A DNA stretch of 64,000 bases from UBA1941 sp046329555 (GTDB lineage Bacteria; Bacteroidota; Bacteroidia; Chitinophagales; LD1): positions 1 through 64,000 of the forward strand of contig JAXLUK010000005.1 in NCBI GenBank assembly GCA_046329555.1, in the 5' to 3' direction. Each line of letters begins with the position of its first letter. Within the stretch, counting starts at the first letter, position 1. A model generated the notes under the pieces. It ran no database searches and had not been told where the DNA came from. It worked only from the letters and a program-made list of their open reading frames with translations. Of this stretch, positions 25,511-34,007 are shown piece by piece. A program made the position numbers and the translations under genes.

Positions 25511-25843
25511 CTATAACAACGCTTCTACTTCGGATTTCAATATCGGAAGGTGCTTAATTACTATCCCCCAGATAACATCGGCAGATACAGAATCATAACC
25601 ATGAATAATCCGATTTCTTGCATCCACGATTTTTCTGGAGTTCGAAATTGCAATATCGTCTTGTAGATTTAAAATTCTATTTAGCGCTTCTCCAATAATT
25701 TCAATGTTTCTTTCCACGGCCCTTCTTGTCTTAATATCTGCCTCGAACCGGGCAAATTCTTTCGGCTGCCCAACGAAAAAACTCTCTATCTCGGTTATTG
25801 CATCAGAACTATCTTTCAACCAAACCTTTATCTTAGGGTCCAT
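25511..25843 (-). CDS. HepT-like HEPN ribonuclease toxin (DUF86)
   Basis: 110 residues, all-helical. The HEPN signature is in ARNRIIHGYDSV (R-x4-H), and RRAVERNIEIIGEALNRIL is the helix typical of DUF86/HepT. In HepT-MntA systems this protein cleaves RNA and is kept inactive by AMPylation from the partner nucleotidyltransferase. It overlaps the MNT gene by 11 bases on the same strand. Confidence 0.87.
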   Translation of the reverse strand: MDPKIKVWLKDSSDAITEIESFFVGQPKEFARFEADIKTRRAVERNIEIIGEALNRILNLQDDIAISNSRKIVDARNRIIHGYDSVSADVIWGIVIKHLPILKSEVEALL

Positions 25844-26135
25844 AAATCAATTCCCGATTTTTGTGAATAGCTTCAGTAAAATAGGGATTTTTCAATGCCT
25901 TCTCTTCCAAAAGATCTATGTGCCGGTGGAGGATTTTTTCAAGCTCAAATTTTAGGTCAAAGTAATTATCGGCATAGGTATCTACCGCCATCGGATAGAA
26001 ATCGACAATAAGATCAACATCACTGTCTTCATTGAATCGCCCGGTTAAAACCGATCCGAACGCATACAACTCTTTAACGTTATGCTTTTCGCACAAGTTT
26101 GAAATCTGCGCTAAATATGGATGTAGCCCTTGCAC
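25833..26135 (-). CDS. MntA-like minimal nucleotidyltransferase antitoxin
   Basis: 100 residues with the MNT motif YAFGSVLTGRFNEDSDVDLI, where GS and the two aspartates of DxD bind ATP-Mg. Partner of the HEPN toxin; in characterised pairs it neutralises the toxin by adding AMP to a tyrosine near the HEPN active site. Upstream, ACCT directly borders an IS1182 fragment. Short complementary ends (TTGCCTGCATTAC at about 25492 and GTAATGCATTGCAGGCAA at about 26185) suggest this pair may itself be a gene cassette. Confidence 0.87.
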   Translation of the reverse strand: MQGLHPYLAQISNLCEKHNVKELYAFGSVLTGRFNEDSDVDLIVDFYPMAVDTYADNYFDLKFELEKILHRHIDLLEEKALKNPYFTEAIHKNRELIYGP

Positions 26136-26204
26136 CTTTCAAAATTACGGTTTTTCTAAGGTAATGGCAACCTTTCAAGGGTGTAATGCATTGCAGGCAA
26201 CCTC

Positions 26205-26260
26205 AGACGGTGAGTCTACCCCAAAAAATAGTTTTCCATAATTCGGTTTAAGGCATGATA
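26205..26260 (+). mobile_element. Fragment of the IS1182-family left end
   Basis: CAGACGGTGAGTCTACCCC, AAAAAATAGTTTTCCATAAT and TTAAGGCATGAT match the first 60 bp of the complete copies with a few changes. No transposase sequence follows; 26261-26393 is unrelated GC-rich sequence. Confidence 0.75.
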
Positions 26261-26393
26261 TACGTGCGCCTTGCAGGGCGTTCAGGGAAGCGCCTTGTGC
26301 GCCTTCGGACGGCCCGCGTATAGCGATGCCGGATGCGTCTGTGAGCGGCGGCCGCACAGTGTTGGTTTTTCCTCCGCGCTCAAGCAGATATTT

Positions 26394-27671
26394 CTATCTG
26401 TTATAAGGATACTCATTTATCCAATGAAATCCACGTTTCACTAAGGGGTAATCACTAAGTTCCTTTCGCTTAAGCAAAACTGAAACGCTATCCGACTTAT
26501 ATTGTCCAGCCATTAAAAAGACACTATCTGATAGTTGCTGGTATTTTAATGCATATTTTTCGGTGGTGTCGTTATAGGAGCTCAGATGGATTGTTTGAGT
26601 AGCAGTATCTACTGTAAGCTGATAAAATTCGGATTGATCATTAGCAAACACAATTTGGGAGTAACTATCCTCAATAATCAACTTTTTCCACAAGGCCGTA
26701 TCGGGTGGCTGATATGTTGAGTTATTAATTTTTAGGAGATACGGTTGCGTAAAATAGGCACCGTTTAATTTGTGCTTAGGTGGCGCTTCTTCATTTTTGA
26801 ACACTTCCACGATCATTAAAGCAGGGAAACCCATTAGTATGACCGATTTCAATATAATCCGCCAAAACCTTACCCGTTTATTTGGGAAGATTATTGGTGC
26901 AACGCTAAGCGTACTTGATTTATTAAGAATAAAAAAGTTGAAAAGCGTTTTTAGGTTGGGATAGAATATGAAAAATGAAATTAATGCTAAATGTGTCGAG
27001 AAGAGTTTTACCGGAACATCATAGGCAAAGTTTAAAACCACAACGTTAGTCATCACCGCCAGAGAAACTAAGCTACCAAAAACGGTGGTCCGTCTAAAAA
27101 ACAAAAGAACGCCGCCTAAAATCTCGCAGAGCCCGGTAAATATTTTATAGGTTTTGGAGTAGCCCATGAACGTCCATAACAAACCCATTGGCGATGAACT
27201 ACCAAAGGTCTGCTCCATTCGGCTGATGTCTGGGAAAGGAAATTGTCCGTTATGCCATTTGGCAAGGCCATAAGTTATTAAATTAAGCCCTACATAATAT
27301 CTTGCGTAAGTTGTAATGAAGACATGAAGTTGATTATCTCTGTTTTTATTAAAACCACAAACGTACAGGCTTGCGGAAATGAATATTGAAGCTACAGCTG
27401 TTACCAAAAGTTTGACGTAATCGAAAGTGGTGTCTCCGCTTCCGGTTATCTCCATCTTTTCTAAGGACGTTATTTGTAGCACCGTGTGCCCGAACCAAAG
27501 GGTAAGGAATTCAGTTGCTCTTTCATAGTAAATAAATAGGTCGCCTACCACAGGTATGTCGCTCAGCGGGTAGGGGAACATATAGAAAAACAGATAGGTC
27601 AGAACAAACAACCGAAAAAAGCCCCTTAGGTATTCCAAAAAGTTGTTTGTACTTGCTATGTTTTGGGTCAT
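26394..27671 (-). CDS. DoxX-like multi-pass membrane protein
   Basis: 425 residues from ATG 27671 (MTQNIASTNNFLEYLRG). About seven hydrophobic segments occupy the first 280 residues. In the middle, LITYGLAKWHNGQFPFPD and GLCEILGGVLLFFRRTT are DoxX-type motifs. The C-terminal 150 residues form a soluble beta-rich domain (KIIIEDS-like, QIVFANDQSEFYQL, SDSVSVLLKRKEL). Role unknown; it may handle redox or quinone chemistry, by family analogy only. Codon use is AT-rich, and it lies between two IS1182 fragments. Confidence 0.65.
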   Translation of the reverse strand: MTQNIASTNNFLEYLRGFFRLFVLTYLFFYMFPYPLSDIPVVGDLFIYYERATEFLTLWFGHTVLQITSLEKMEITGSGDTTFDYVKLLVTAVASIFISASLYVCGFNKNRDNQLHVFITTYARYYVGLNLITYGLAKWHNGQFPFPDISRMEQTFGSSSPMGLLWTFMGYSKTYKIFTGLCEILGGVLLFFRRTTVFGSLVSLAVMTNVVVLNFAYDVPVKLFSTHLALISFFIFYPNLKTLFNFFILNKSSTLSVAPIIFPNKRVRFWRIILKSVILMGFPALMIVEVFKNEEAPPKHKLNGAYFTQPYLLKINNSTYQPPDTALWKKLIIEDSYSQIVFANDQSEFYQLTVDTATQTIHLSSYNDTTEKYALKYQQLSDSVFLMAGQYKSDSVSVLLKRKELSDYPLVKRGFHWINEYPYNR

Positions 27672-27772
27672 TGTGGAGCGCGTGGTTAGGATTACCGTCA
27701 ATAGCCAAGCATGAATTTATCTTAAAATGGTTGTTTTCCCTAATGTGAATGGATTCCCTTTCCTAGAGAAGC

Positions 27773-27875
27773 CATGAATTAGGCCCTGGGAAGCTCCGTT
27801 GTACGCGACGGTTTCCGGTCTGTAAGTCCAGATAGAGGCCGATAACCCGGCGCGGGTGTTGATACGGCTGTGCAG
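27773..27875 (+). mobile_element. Degraded IS1182-family transposase start
   Basis: ATGAATTA...CTGGGAAGC, ACGGTTTCCGGTCTGTAAGT and CCAGATAGAGGCCGATAACC match the 5' end of the transposase gene with indels. It is non-functional. Confidence 0.65.
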
Positions 27876-27987
27876 AAGCAAGATTTAATTCCATCGCAGC
27901 ACTAACGTTTGCAACAGCACAATATCAAGACCAACCTTGACCTGAAGCTGCTGATGTGGAAGCGGTCGCAAACTGCATTTACCAAGT

Positions 27988-28043
27988 TCCCGCGGGCTTT
28001 AAGGTTCCTCCGCCATGGCGGAGGAACCTTAAAGCCCGCGGGA
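27988..28043. repeat. 56-bp perfect palindrome
   Basis: Two 28-bp arms with no loop, centred in CGCCATGGCG at 28015/28016. The arms read TCCCGCGGGCTTTAAGGTTC then CTCCGCCA, and back. Related but imperfect GC-rich inverted repeats occur at 18596-18680 and 25340-25400. It lies beyond the 3' end of the lipoprotein gene at 28070 and could act as a terminator there, but the length and lack of loop are unusual. Confidence 0.85.
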
Positions 28044-28069
28044 GTTCAAAGACCCGCGCCAGGTGGGCA

Positions 28070-28702
28070 TTATCTTCTATAGGTTGTTGGTGCTTGTTGC
28101 AATTTACTCTTAGTAAAAATCAAAGCCGTTTCTTCATTCTTCATAAACGGTGTTTCTTTTCCGTCCTTTTCATTGAGGAGTTCAACTGTTTCTGTCAGCA
28201 CGCCCGCTTCGTAATTGTAGTTTTGCGTAATTCTGAATTTATTATACGGCATAAACTTACTTGCATTGGGAAGGTACATTGTCAGAACGGATTTGCGAAA
28301 CTCAGCGTCGGTGGTTCCCGTTCCATTACCCAATGATGAATTGATTGCAGCTTGCACTTTTCCGTCGATGAGATTTTTGTAATCAACTTCAAAATACATG
28401 GTCTGGTCTCGGTCGCCCGCTTTACCGTCATAGTCGGGGTGAATACGGTGAAGTGATTTTACAGATTTCCAATGATTATCATAACGTTTCTGAACAACGT
28501 CAAACTGATAATCGTAACTTTCGGCTCTTAGCCATTGTCCATTCTCATAGCGGTATGCCTTGCTGATACCGTTCCAAATAATCGTATAAGTATCGTCAAA
28601 CTCAACGGCACGACTAAGTGGTAGAGTTACTTGTTTTGACGTGCTGCAACTTGTCAAAAGCATCAAAGCAATTGCTGAAGCGGAAATAATTACCTTTTTC
28701 AT
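28070..28702 (-). CDS. Lipoprotein, unknown function (210 aa)
   Basis: Signal segment MKKVIISASAIALMLLTSC with lipobox LTSC. The mature protein has many aromatic and basic residues (YTIIWNGISKAYRYENGQWL, FDVVQKRYDNHWKSVKSLHR) and a predicted beta-rich fold. Family not recognised. It is about 90 bp downstream of the Crp/Fnr-type regulator on the same strand, which may control it. Confidence 0.6.
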   Translation of the reverse strand: MKKVIISASAIALMLLTSCSTSKQVTLPLSRAVEFDDTYTIIWNGISKAYRYENGQWLRAESYDYQFDVVQKRYDNHWKSVKSLHRIHPDYDGKAGDRDQTMYFEVDYKNLIDGKVQAAINSSLGNGTGTTDAEFRKSVLTMYLPNASKFMPYNKFRITQNYNYEAGVLTETVELLNEKDGKETPFMKNEETALIFTKSKLQQAPTTYRR

Positions 28703-28789
28703 TTTAAAACTTTTTTAGTGAAACATTAAAATTTACACAGCAAAAGTCTCAAAATCACATGAGGCCGAAATTGACAAATGTTACAATCG

Positions 28790-29371
28790 TTACTTGCCCG
28801 CAATTTTTTTTCTCAAGCGGCTTAAGCTTTCCCGTTCAAGTCCCAAATATGAAGCTATATGATAAAGCGGTATACGGTCAAAAATTTGGGGCTGGTATTT
28901 AAGCAAGTCAAGGTAGCGTTGCTCACCGTCTAAAAACAAAAAACTTTCCACTCGTTGGGTTGTCAGTTTGTACGATTGCTCAGCTATCATTCTGCCGAAG
29001 CGTTCCCAATTCTGTGATTGATTGTAGGCGTTTTGTAACGCTGATAAATTGAATGTTACAAATTCGGCGTCTTCCAGAGCCTGAATAAAATAGCGACTTG
29101 GCTTATTTTGTAAAAAACTATCGTAATCCGTTACAAATTCGTTTTCAAAAGTAAAATGAGTATTGATTTCTTTGCCTTCTGCAAGATAGAAGGTCCGGAA
29201 ACAGCCTTTATTTATAAAGCCAATTTCATGACAAACTTTTCCTGCACTTAGAAAATGGTCCTTCGCTTTAAGTTTTTTTGTTTTTAAAAAGGGTTCAAAA
29301 AGCGAACAGTCCTTTTCGGTCAGGAAGGAGACATTGGTCAGCCAACTTTTAAAGATTTTAAATTCGTTCAT
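28790..29371 (-). CDS. Crp/Fnr-family transcriptional regulator
   Basis: 193 residues from ATG 29371 (MNEFKIFKSWLTNV). The cNMP-binding-like beta barrel (DHFLSAGKVCHEIGFINKGC ... EINTHFTFENEFVTDY) is followed by the long dimer helix and a C-terminal winged helix (PLYHIASYLGLERESLSRLR). It lacks the Fnr cysteine cluster and the canonical cAMP-binding residues, as is usual for this Bacteroidota subgroup. A similar but distinct regulator is carried by the cassette at 35030. Confidence 0.85.
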   Translation of the reverse strand: MNEFKIFKSWLTNVSFLTEKDCSLFEPFLKTKKLKAKDHFLSAGKVCHEIGFINKGCFRTFYLAEGKEINTHFTFENEFVTDYDSFLQNKPSRYFIQALEDAEFVTFNLSALQNAYNQSQNWERFGRMIAEQSYKLTTQRVESFLFLDGEQRYLDLLKYQPQIFDRIPLYHIASYLGLERESLSRLRKKIAGK

Positions 29372-29423
29372 TGTCTGTTTATTAGCTTTTCGGACTGTCA
29401 GCAACGGTCGCCTTTAAAAGGCA

Positions 29424-30046
29424 GCCTGTGAATTTACCTCAAAAAAATAGTTTTCCATAATAGGCATAAAGGAAGGGTTTCTGCCTTATATCATATATGA
29501 ATTACGTTCAGGGAAGCAACCGGCTGCAACTGACAGTTTCCCGTCTGGAAGATCAGATAGAGGCCGATAACCCGGTGCGGGTTTTGATGCGATTGTGGTG
29601 ATGCTTTTACGCGCCGATCTATTCCGCCCCTACGGGGCTACAAAGAATCAGATGCGCTTTCTTCTCTACGAAGACAGGTCCCCTACGGGGGCCGCCAGAT
29701 TTCGGAATATTGCCGAGACAAGTATCGCTGCGCCAGCCGGGGTAAGGGCGGCAGCAAGATACTAAGATGAGAGTTCGCCGAGGTGATTGAGCAGAGCCAA
29801 ACGCACCATCAACATCCTCGGGTTTGATGAACTCATGAAAAAACTAAAAAAATGGCAACCAAATTATAAGAGGATTGCTATTTTGTCTTCAAAACAAGCC
29901 ATTTTAAAGCCATTTAGAGCGCAATTTATTTATGAGTTTAAATTAGCCGCCTAAATTTAGCGCGGCTGTAATCGGCTATTTTTTAATTTAGGAGGAAATT
30001 AGGATTGAATTTTAGTTAAAAGCAGAATTAACCAGGGTTATTTCAC
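29424..30046 (+). pseudogene. Decayed IS1182-family copy with internal deletion
   Basis: Left end CAGCCTGTGAATTTACCTC and the transposase start to about 29600 are kept. An unrelated GC-rich piece with CCCCTACGGGG repeats follows (29601-29700). Transposase C-terminal sequence and the right end (GGTTATTTCACAGCC) run from about 29700 to 30046. Most of the transposase is lost. The right flank GGTTTGCAGCTACCC is the R' end of the attC-like site at 30052, the same position as IS copy 1 in site c. Confidence 0.85.
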
Positions 30047-30051
30047 AGCCA

Positions 30052-30178
30052 GGGTTTGCAGCTACCCGAAGGTGGCGGTTTGGAACACTAAACTGTTTAT
30101 ATGCAATAATATTTGTTTGAAACACAAATGTTCATATTCGCACTTTACCGCCACTTTTGGGTAGGTGCTGTTAGGCAC
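30052..30178 (-). other. attC-like site d next to the PvuII-like cassette
   Basis: Left arm GGTTTGCAGCTACCCGAAGG then TGGCGG; right arm CCGCCACTTTTGGGTAGGTG then CTGTTAGGCAC. It is very similar to sites b and c. GTTAGGCAC at 30170 is complementary, with one mismatch, to GTGCCTAGC at the far end of the cassette (about 32113-32121). Orientation is minus by its spacer asymmetry. Confidence 0.75.
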
Positions 30179-30184
30179 TGGGCA

Positions 30185-30931
30185 TTATTTTAGTTTAACT
30201 TTAGAAAACAAACTTCCGTTGTCTGCTTTGTATAGAGGCTTGCCTTTTTCTCTGACAAATGTTAATGGTATTTTAGGATTATTGATGTCCTTATTGCCAT
30301 CGTCTTTCCATTTTTTTAGCCACTTCTTATAATATGGCTCTAAATCTTTTGGGGTTAATTGGAAGATTTCAATTAGTTCGATTCCTTCATAAACTGCAAA
30401 AATCCAATCTACTTTTTTATATTTTTTTATGATAACAGGATTCATGTGATGATGCGTTGAAAAACTTGAAGTTAGCTTTATGTTTACTGATTTCAATTCA
30501 TATTGGTTTCCTTTTTCATCTTCAGCATCATTACCTTCTCTGTCCACAATGTTTTTTAAACCCGTTACTAATAATACCTGTAATAGTTTACCACCGTTGT
30601 CTTGAAACACATCGTTAATACCACATGTGTCTTCAGCTAATTTTTGATATTTACGGATAAACGGGAAGATCTCATTAAGTTTTTCAATATCGGTTTTCGG
30701 TGTAATTGGCTTAATCAATTCCGATATGTCCGTATTTAGTGCATTGGCAATTTTGACGAGCATGCCAAGGGTCACATTATGTTTGGAATTTTCAATGTAT
30801 CCAATGTAAGTGCGGTCAATTTCCGCCTTGAATGCAAGGTCTTCCTGTGTCATACCAAGCCTTTTCCGTGTGTCCTGTATGTTTTTTGCGATATTGTTCA
30901 AAAAATATTCTAAATTGTCTTTCATTTCCAC
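30185..30931 (-). CDS. PvuII-like restriction endonuclease fused to a controller-type HTH domain
   Basis: 248 residues. Residues 1-85 are an XRE helix-turn-helix (RLGMTQEDLAFKAEIDRTYI ... DISELIKP), like the separate controller protein C.PvuII. Residues 90-248 closely follow R.PvuII as I remember it: CGINDVFQDNGGKLLQVLLV, the active site DREGNDAEDE..YELKS, FSTHHHMNPVIIKKY and KDINNPKIP. It should cut CAGCTG (inferred). It is divergent from the methyltransferase with operator-like palindromes between them. Natural controller-endonuclease fusions have been described in PvuII relatives. It lies inside a cassette bounded by attC-like ends. Confidence 0.88.
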   Translation of the reverse strand: MEMKDNLEYFLNNIAKNIQDTRKRLGMTQEDLAFKAEIDRTYIGYIENSKHNVTLGMLVKIANALNTDISELIKPITPKTDIEKLNEIFPFIRKYQKLAEDTCGINDVFQDNGGKLLQVLLVTGLKNIVDREGNDAEDEKGNQYELKSVNIKLTSSFSTHHHMNPVIIKKYKKVDWIFAVYEGIELIEIFQLTPKDLEPYYKKWLKKWKDDGNKDINNPKIPLTFVREKGKPLYKADNGSLFSKVKLK

Positions 30932-30986
30932 GAATTATTTTGTTATTTCGAGGAACGAAGTTGAGGAAATGGGCTAAAACACACCA

Positions 30987-31041
30987 CCGAATATATTCGG
31001 AGTTTTATAAAAGTTGAGATACCATTACCGCAAATATTCGG
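30987..31041. promoter_or_regulatory. Pair of operator-like palindromes (candidate C boxes)
   Basis: CCGAATATATTCGG (perfect, 30987-31000) and CCGCAAATATTCGG (imperfect, 31028-31041) lie in the 135-bp divergent gap between the endonuclease-HTH fusion and the methyltransferase. The two sites are 41 bp apart, about four helical turns, consistent with cooperative binding by the HTH domain. Binding is inferred. Confidence 0.5.
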
Positions 31042-31066
31042 AACAATAATTTAGAAGACTTAATCT

Positions 31067-32095
31067 ATGTTAAAGTCAAAAGATTACATATACAAAACCA
31101 ATTTAGGTAAAGCCTTTTACGGCGATTCTTTGGAGTTAATCCCGAAGCTCGATGATGAGAGTATTGACTTAATAATGACTAGTCCACCTTTTGCGCTTTT
31201 GCGAAAGAAAGAGTATGGAAATAAAGAACAGGATGAATATGTTGAATGGCTTGCCGAGTTTGCTAGATTGGCTATGCCGAAATTAAAAAATACTGGGAGC
31301 CTTGTAATTGATTTAGGTGGTGCTTACGAACGAGGAACACCAACAAGGAGTTTATACAACTTTCGGGTTCTACTTCATTTTTGTGATATACTTGGTTATA
31401 ATTTAGCAGAGGAATTTTATTGGTATAATCCTTCAAGGTTACCAAGTCCGATTGAGTGGGTAAACAAAAGAAAAATACGGGCAAAAGACTCCGTTAATAC
31501 TGTATGGTGGTTTTCAAAAACAGCTTTTCCTAAAGCTGACATTAGAAAAGTCTTGGTACCATATAGCGATAGAATGAAAAAGCTGATTGAAAACCCTGAG
31601 AAATATTATAAAGCAAAAAAGCGTCCTTCAGGTCATGATATAAGCGATAGTTTTGGCAATGACAATGGCGGAGCGATTCCTTCAAATCTGTTGCAAATTC
31701 CCAATTCGGAGTCAAACTCACAATATATGAGTTTTGCAAAACGTCTTGGTTTGAAAACCCATCCAGCACGATTCCCAGTAAAATTGCCTGAATTTTTTAT
31801 TAATTACCTCACAGATGAAGGCGATGTTGTCTTAGATATTTTTGGAGGGTCAAATACAACGGGTGAAGCGGCAGAGAAGTTAGGAAGAAGATGGTTGTCT
31901 TTTGAACTAGATGCTCAATACATTGCTGCGTCTGCTTTAAGATTTATGCCTAAAAATGTGTCAGACGAAGAACTAAAAGATTTTTACAAGTCTGTTTTGA
32001 GCGGTAAACAACAAGTTATAAATACCGAACTGGATTTATTTACCAATGATTTTGTCGTCGCGGAGAAAAAAGTCAAGTATCAAAGGGCTGTCTAG
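31067..32095 (+). CDS. PvuII-like N4-cytosine DNA methyltransferase
   Basis: 342 residues, clearly homologous to M.PvuII: GDSLELIPKLDDESIDLIMTSP with motif IV SPPF, LRKKEYGNKEQDEYVEW, PSPIEWVNKRKIRAKDSVNT, HPARFPVKLPEFFI and the AdoMet motif LDIFGGSNTTGEAAE. It should protect CAGCTG by N4-methylating cytosine (inferred from family). It is transcribed away from the cognate nuclease. AT-rich, ending about 25 bp before the broken attC at the border of IS copy 2. Confidence 0.93.
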   Translation: MLKSKDYIYKTNLGKAFYGDSLELIPKLDDESIDLIMTSPPFALLRKKEYGNKEQDEYVEWLAEFARLAMPKLKNTGSLVIDLGGAYERGTPTRSLYNFRVLLHFCDILGYNLAEEFYWYNPSRLPSPIEWVNKRKIRAKDSVNTVWWFSKTAFPKADIRKVLVPYSDRMKKLIENPEKYYKAKKRPSGHDISDSFGNDNGGAIPSNLLQIPNSESNSQYMSFAKRLGLKTHPARFPVKLPEFFINYLTDEGDVVLDIFGGSNTTGEAAEKLGRRWLSFELDAQYIAASALRFMPKNVSDEELKDFYKSVLSGKQQVINTELDLFTNDFVVAEKKVKYQRAV

Positions 32096-32123
32096 GTCGT
32101 TTGTCATGCCTTGTGCCTAGCGG

Positions 32124-33831
32124 CAGGATGTGAAATAACCCTGTTTAATTCTGCTCTCCACTTAAACTCACTCCTAATTTCCTCCTAAATTAAAAAATAG
32201 CCGATTACAGCCGCGCTAAATTTAGGCTGCTAATTTAAGCTCAAAAAATAAATACGCTGTAATGGGCTTAAAATCGCCCTGTTTTGAAGACAAAACAGCT
32301 ATCCTCTTATAATTCGGTTGCCAATTTTTTAGTTTTTTCATTAATTCATCAAACCCGAGGATGTTGATGGTGCGTTTGATGTTATACACGAGGCAAATTA
32401 AACTGTGTTCGCCATTTACTTTCTCTCTTCCCTTTAGGTTGGTGTAGTAATAGCCCCACTTTCGTTTAATGGAACCAAAGACGTGTTCATTTAGTTCTTG
32501 CCGTTTTCGGTAGGTGGCGTAGTTCTTTCGGTAACGTTTGGCGTTTTCTTCAACCACCCCGGCAAACTCGCTTCTTTCTATCTCTCTGCCGCCCTTGGCC
32601 CGGCCGGTACAGAGGTGTTTGGCTGGGCAATCTTTACAATCGGGTGTTCGATACTTCTTAAACCGGTAAGGCGTATAATCGCGGGCCTTTACGTGCCAGG
32701 TGCCTTGAGTGCGTAAAATACTTCCTTGGGGACACCGGTAGGTATCGGTGCGTTTGTTGTATTTAAACTGGGTAATGAGGTACGCTGGGGTTGTGCCATG
32801 GTCGTTGCTGTTCACTAACTCCTGCTGCGCGCAGATGGTGGTGATACCTGCATCCTTACACTGCTGCAATTGCCGGGCATTGTGGTAGCCCTTATCACTG
32901 GTCACCAACAGATCTTCTTCAGATAGGTTGATTTTAGCCTCCAGTGCGATATCGTAAAGGGCATTGCGGTCGTTGCGATTGATGGTGTGGGTAGCCACAA
33001 TCAATTTGTGTTTTTCATCAACAGCGGCCTGCATATTATAGCACACCTCAACTACCTGCCCCTGTACCAGCAAGGCTCGCGCATCGGCATCGGTGGTGCT
33101 GATTTGGGGTTCACCGCTTTGTTCTAATTGTTCGGCCAGCGCCTCATAACGGATTTTATTTTCTGCCAGTCGTTTGAGTTTGGCGTGGATGTCATTCACG
33201 GACACTTCACCTTTGTCGTTTTCATCTAAGGCAGCCAGGTATTCATTGGTCTTTTCTTCGATATACAGTAAATGCCGTTCAATCTTTTTAGGGTTGTAGT
33301 TGTTTTTCTTGCTGTTATGGGCACGCACCTTGGTGCCATCCACGGCTACATGCTTGCCAGAAACGAGATCGGCTTCCTTTAGAAACAGAACGAACAACTT
33401 AAACGTGTTGCGCAGCGCACGGTTGTTTACTTTTCGAAAGTCGGCGATGGTGTGATAGTTGGGGAAGAGATATCCGGTGAGCCATTGCAGTTCCAGATTA
33501 CGAAAGCACTCGCGGTCAAGCTTGCGACTACTGCGAATACCGTTAAGGTAACCGTACAAATAAATCTTAAGGAATAATTTGGGATGAAAAGGCGGCCGGC
33601 CTTCTTCTTTCAAAACCACCTCCTGATACCCCAATTGTGATAAATCCAATTTCTCCACAAATGCATCAATAAACCGCACCGGATTATCAGCCTCTATCTG
33701 ATCTTCCAGACTGGAAACGGTCATTTGCAGCCGGTTACTTCCCTGAACGTAATTCATGCCGACAATCAGCAGAAATCATGCCTTAAGCCGTATTATGGAA
33801 AACTATTTTTTTGAGGTAGATTCACAGTCTG
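32124..33831 (-). mobile_element. IS1182-family insertion sequence, copy 2 (complete, 1708 bp)
   Basis: Same ends as copy 1, opposite strand. The flanks do not match: GCGG on the left (from GTGCCTAGCGG) and ACGT on the right (from ACGTTGGCTACC). Both are crossover ends of attC-like sites, but of different cassettes pointing in opposite directions. The element therefore marks a recombination junction between IS copies, not a simple insertion. Confidence 0.92.
32222..33757 (-). CDS. IS1182-family transposase (copy 2)
   Basis: 511 residues, intact, differing from copy 1 by only a few residues (for example YHTIADFRKVNNRALRN against YHSIADFRKLNSRALRN). All catalytic motifs (VDGTKVRAH, TSDKGYHN, NEHVFGSIKRKWG) are present. 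Confidence 0.95.
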   Translation of the reverse strand: MNYVQGSNRLQMTVSSLEDQIEADNPVRFIDAFVEKLDLSQLGYQEVVLKEEGRPPFHPKLFLKIYLYGYLNGIRSSRKLDRECFRNLELQWLTGYLFPNYHTIADFRKVNNRALRNTFKLFVLFLKEADLVSGKHVAVDGTKVRAHNSKKNNYNPKKIERHLLYIEEKTNEYLAALDENDKGEVSVNDIHAKLKRLAENKIRYEALAEQLEQSGEPQISTTDADARALLVQGQVVEVCYNMQAAVDEKHKLIVATHTINRNDRNALYDIALEAKINLSEEDLLVTSDKGYHNARQLQQCKDAGITTICAQQELVNSNDHGTTPAYLITQFKYNKRTDTYRCPQGSILRTQGTWHVKARDYTPYRFKKYRTPDCKDCPAKHLCTGRAKGGREIERSEFAGVVEENAKRYRKNYATYRKRQELNEHVFGSIKRKWGYYYTNLKGREKVNGEHSLICLVYNIKRTINILGFDELMKKLKNWQPNYKRIAVLSSKQGDFKPITAYLFFELKLAA

Positions 33832-34007
33832 ACGTTGGCTACCATAATCAGATTGAATTGACATTTGCTATCAAAGATACAAATAAAGAGAGTATAATAA
33901 ATGATGGAGGTAATAGGATAGCCACTAAGATGGCAGTTGGAAAATAAAACGATTATCAGATTATATATAATTAAACTACAATTATTTAGACAAAATTTTA
34001 AAAACCT

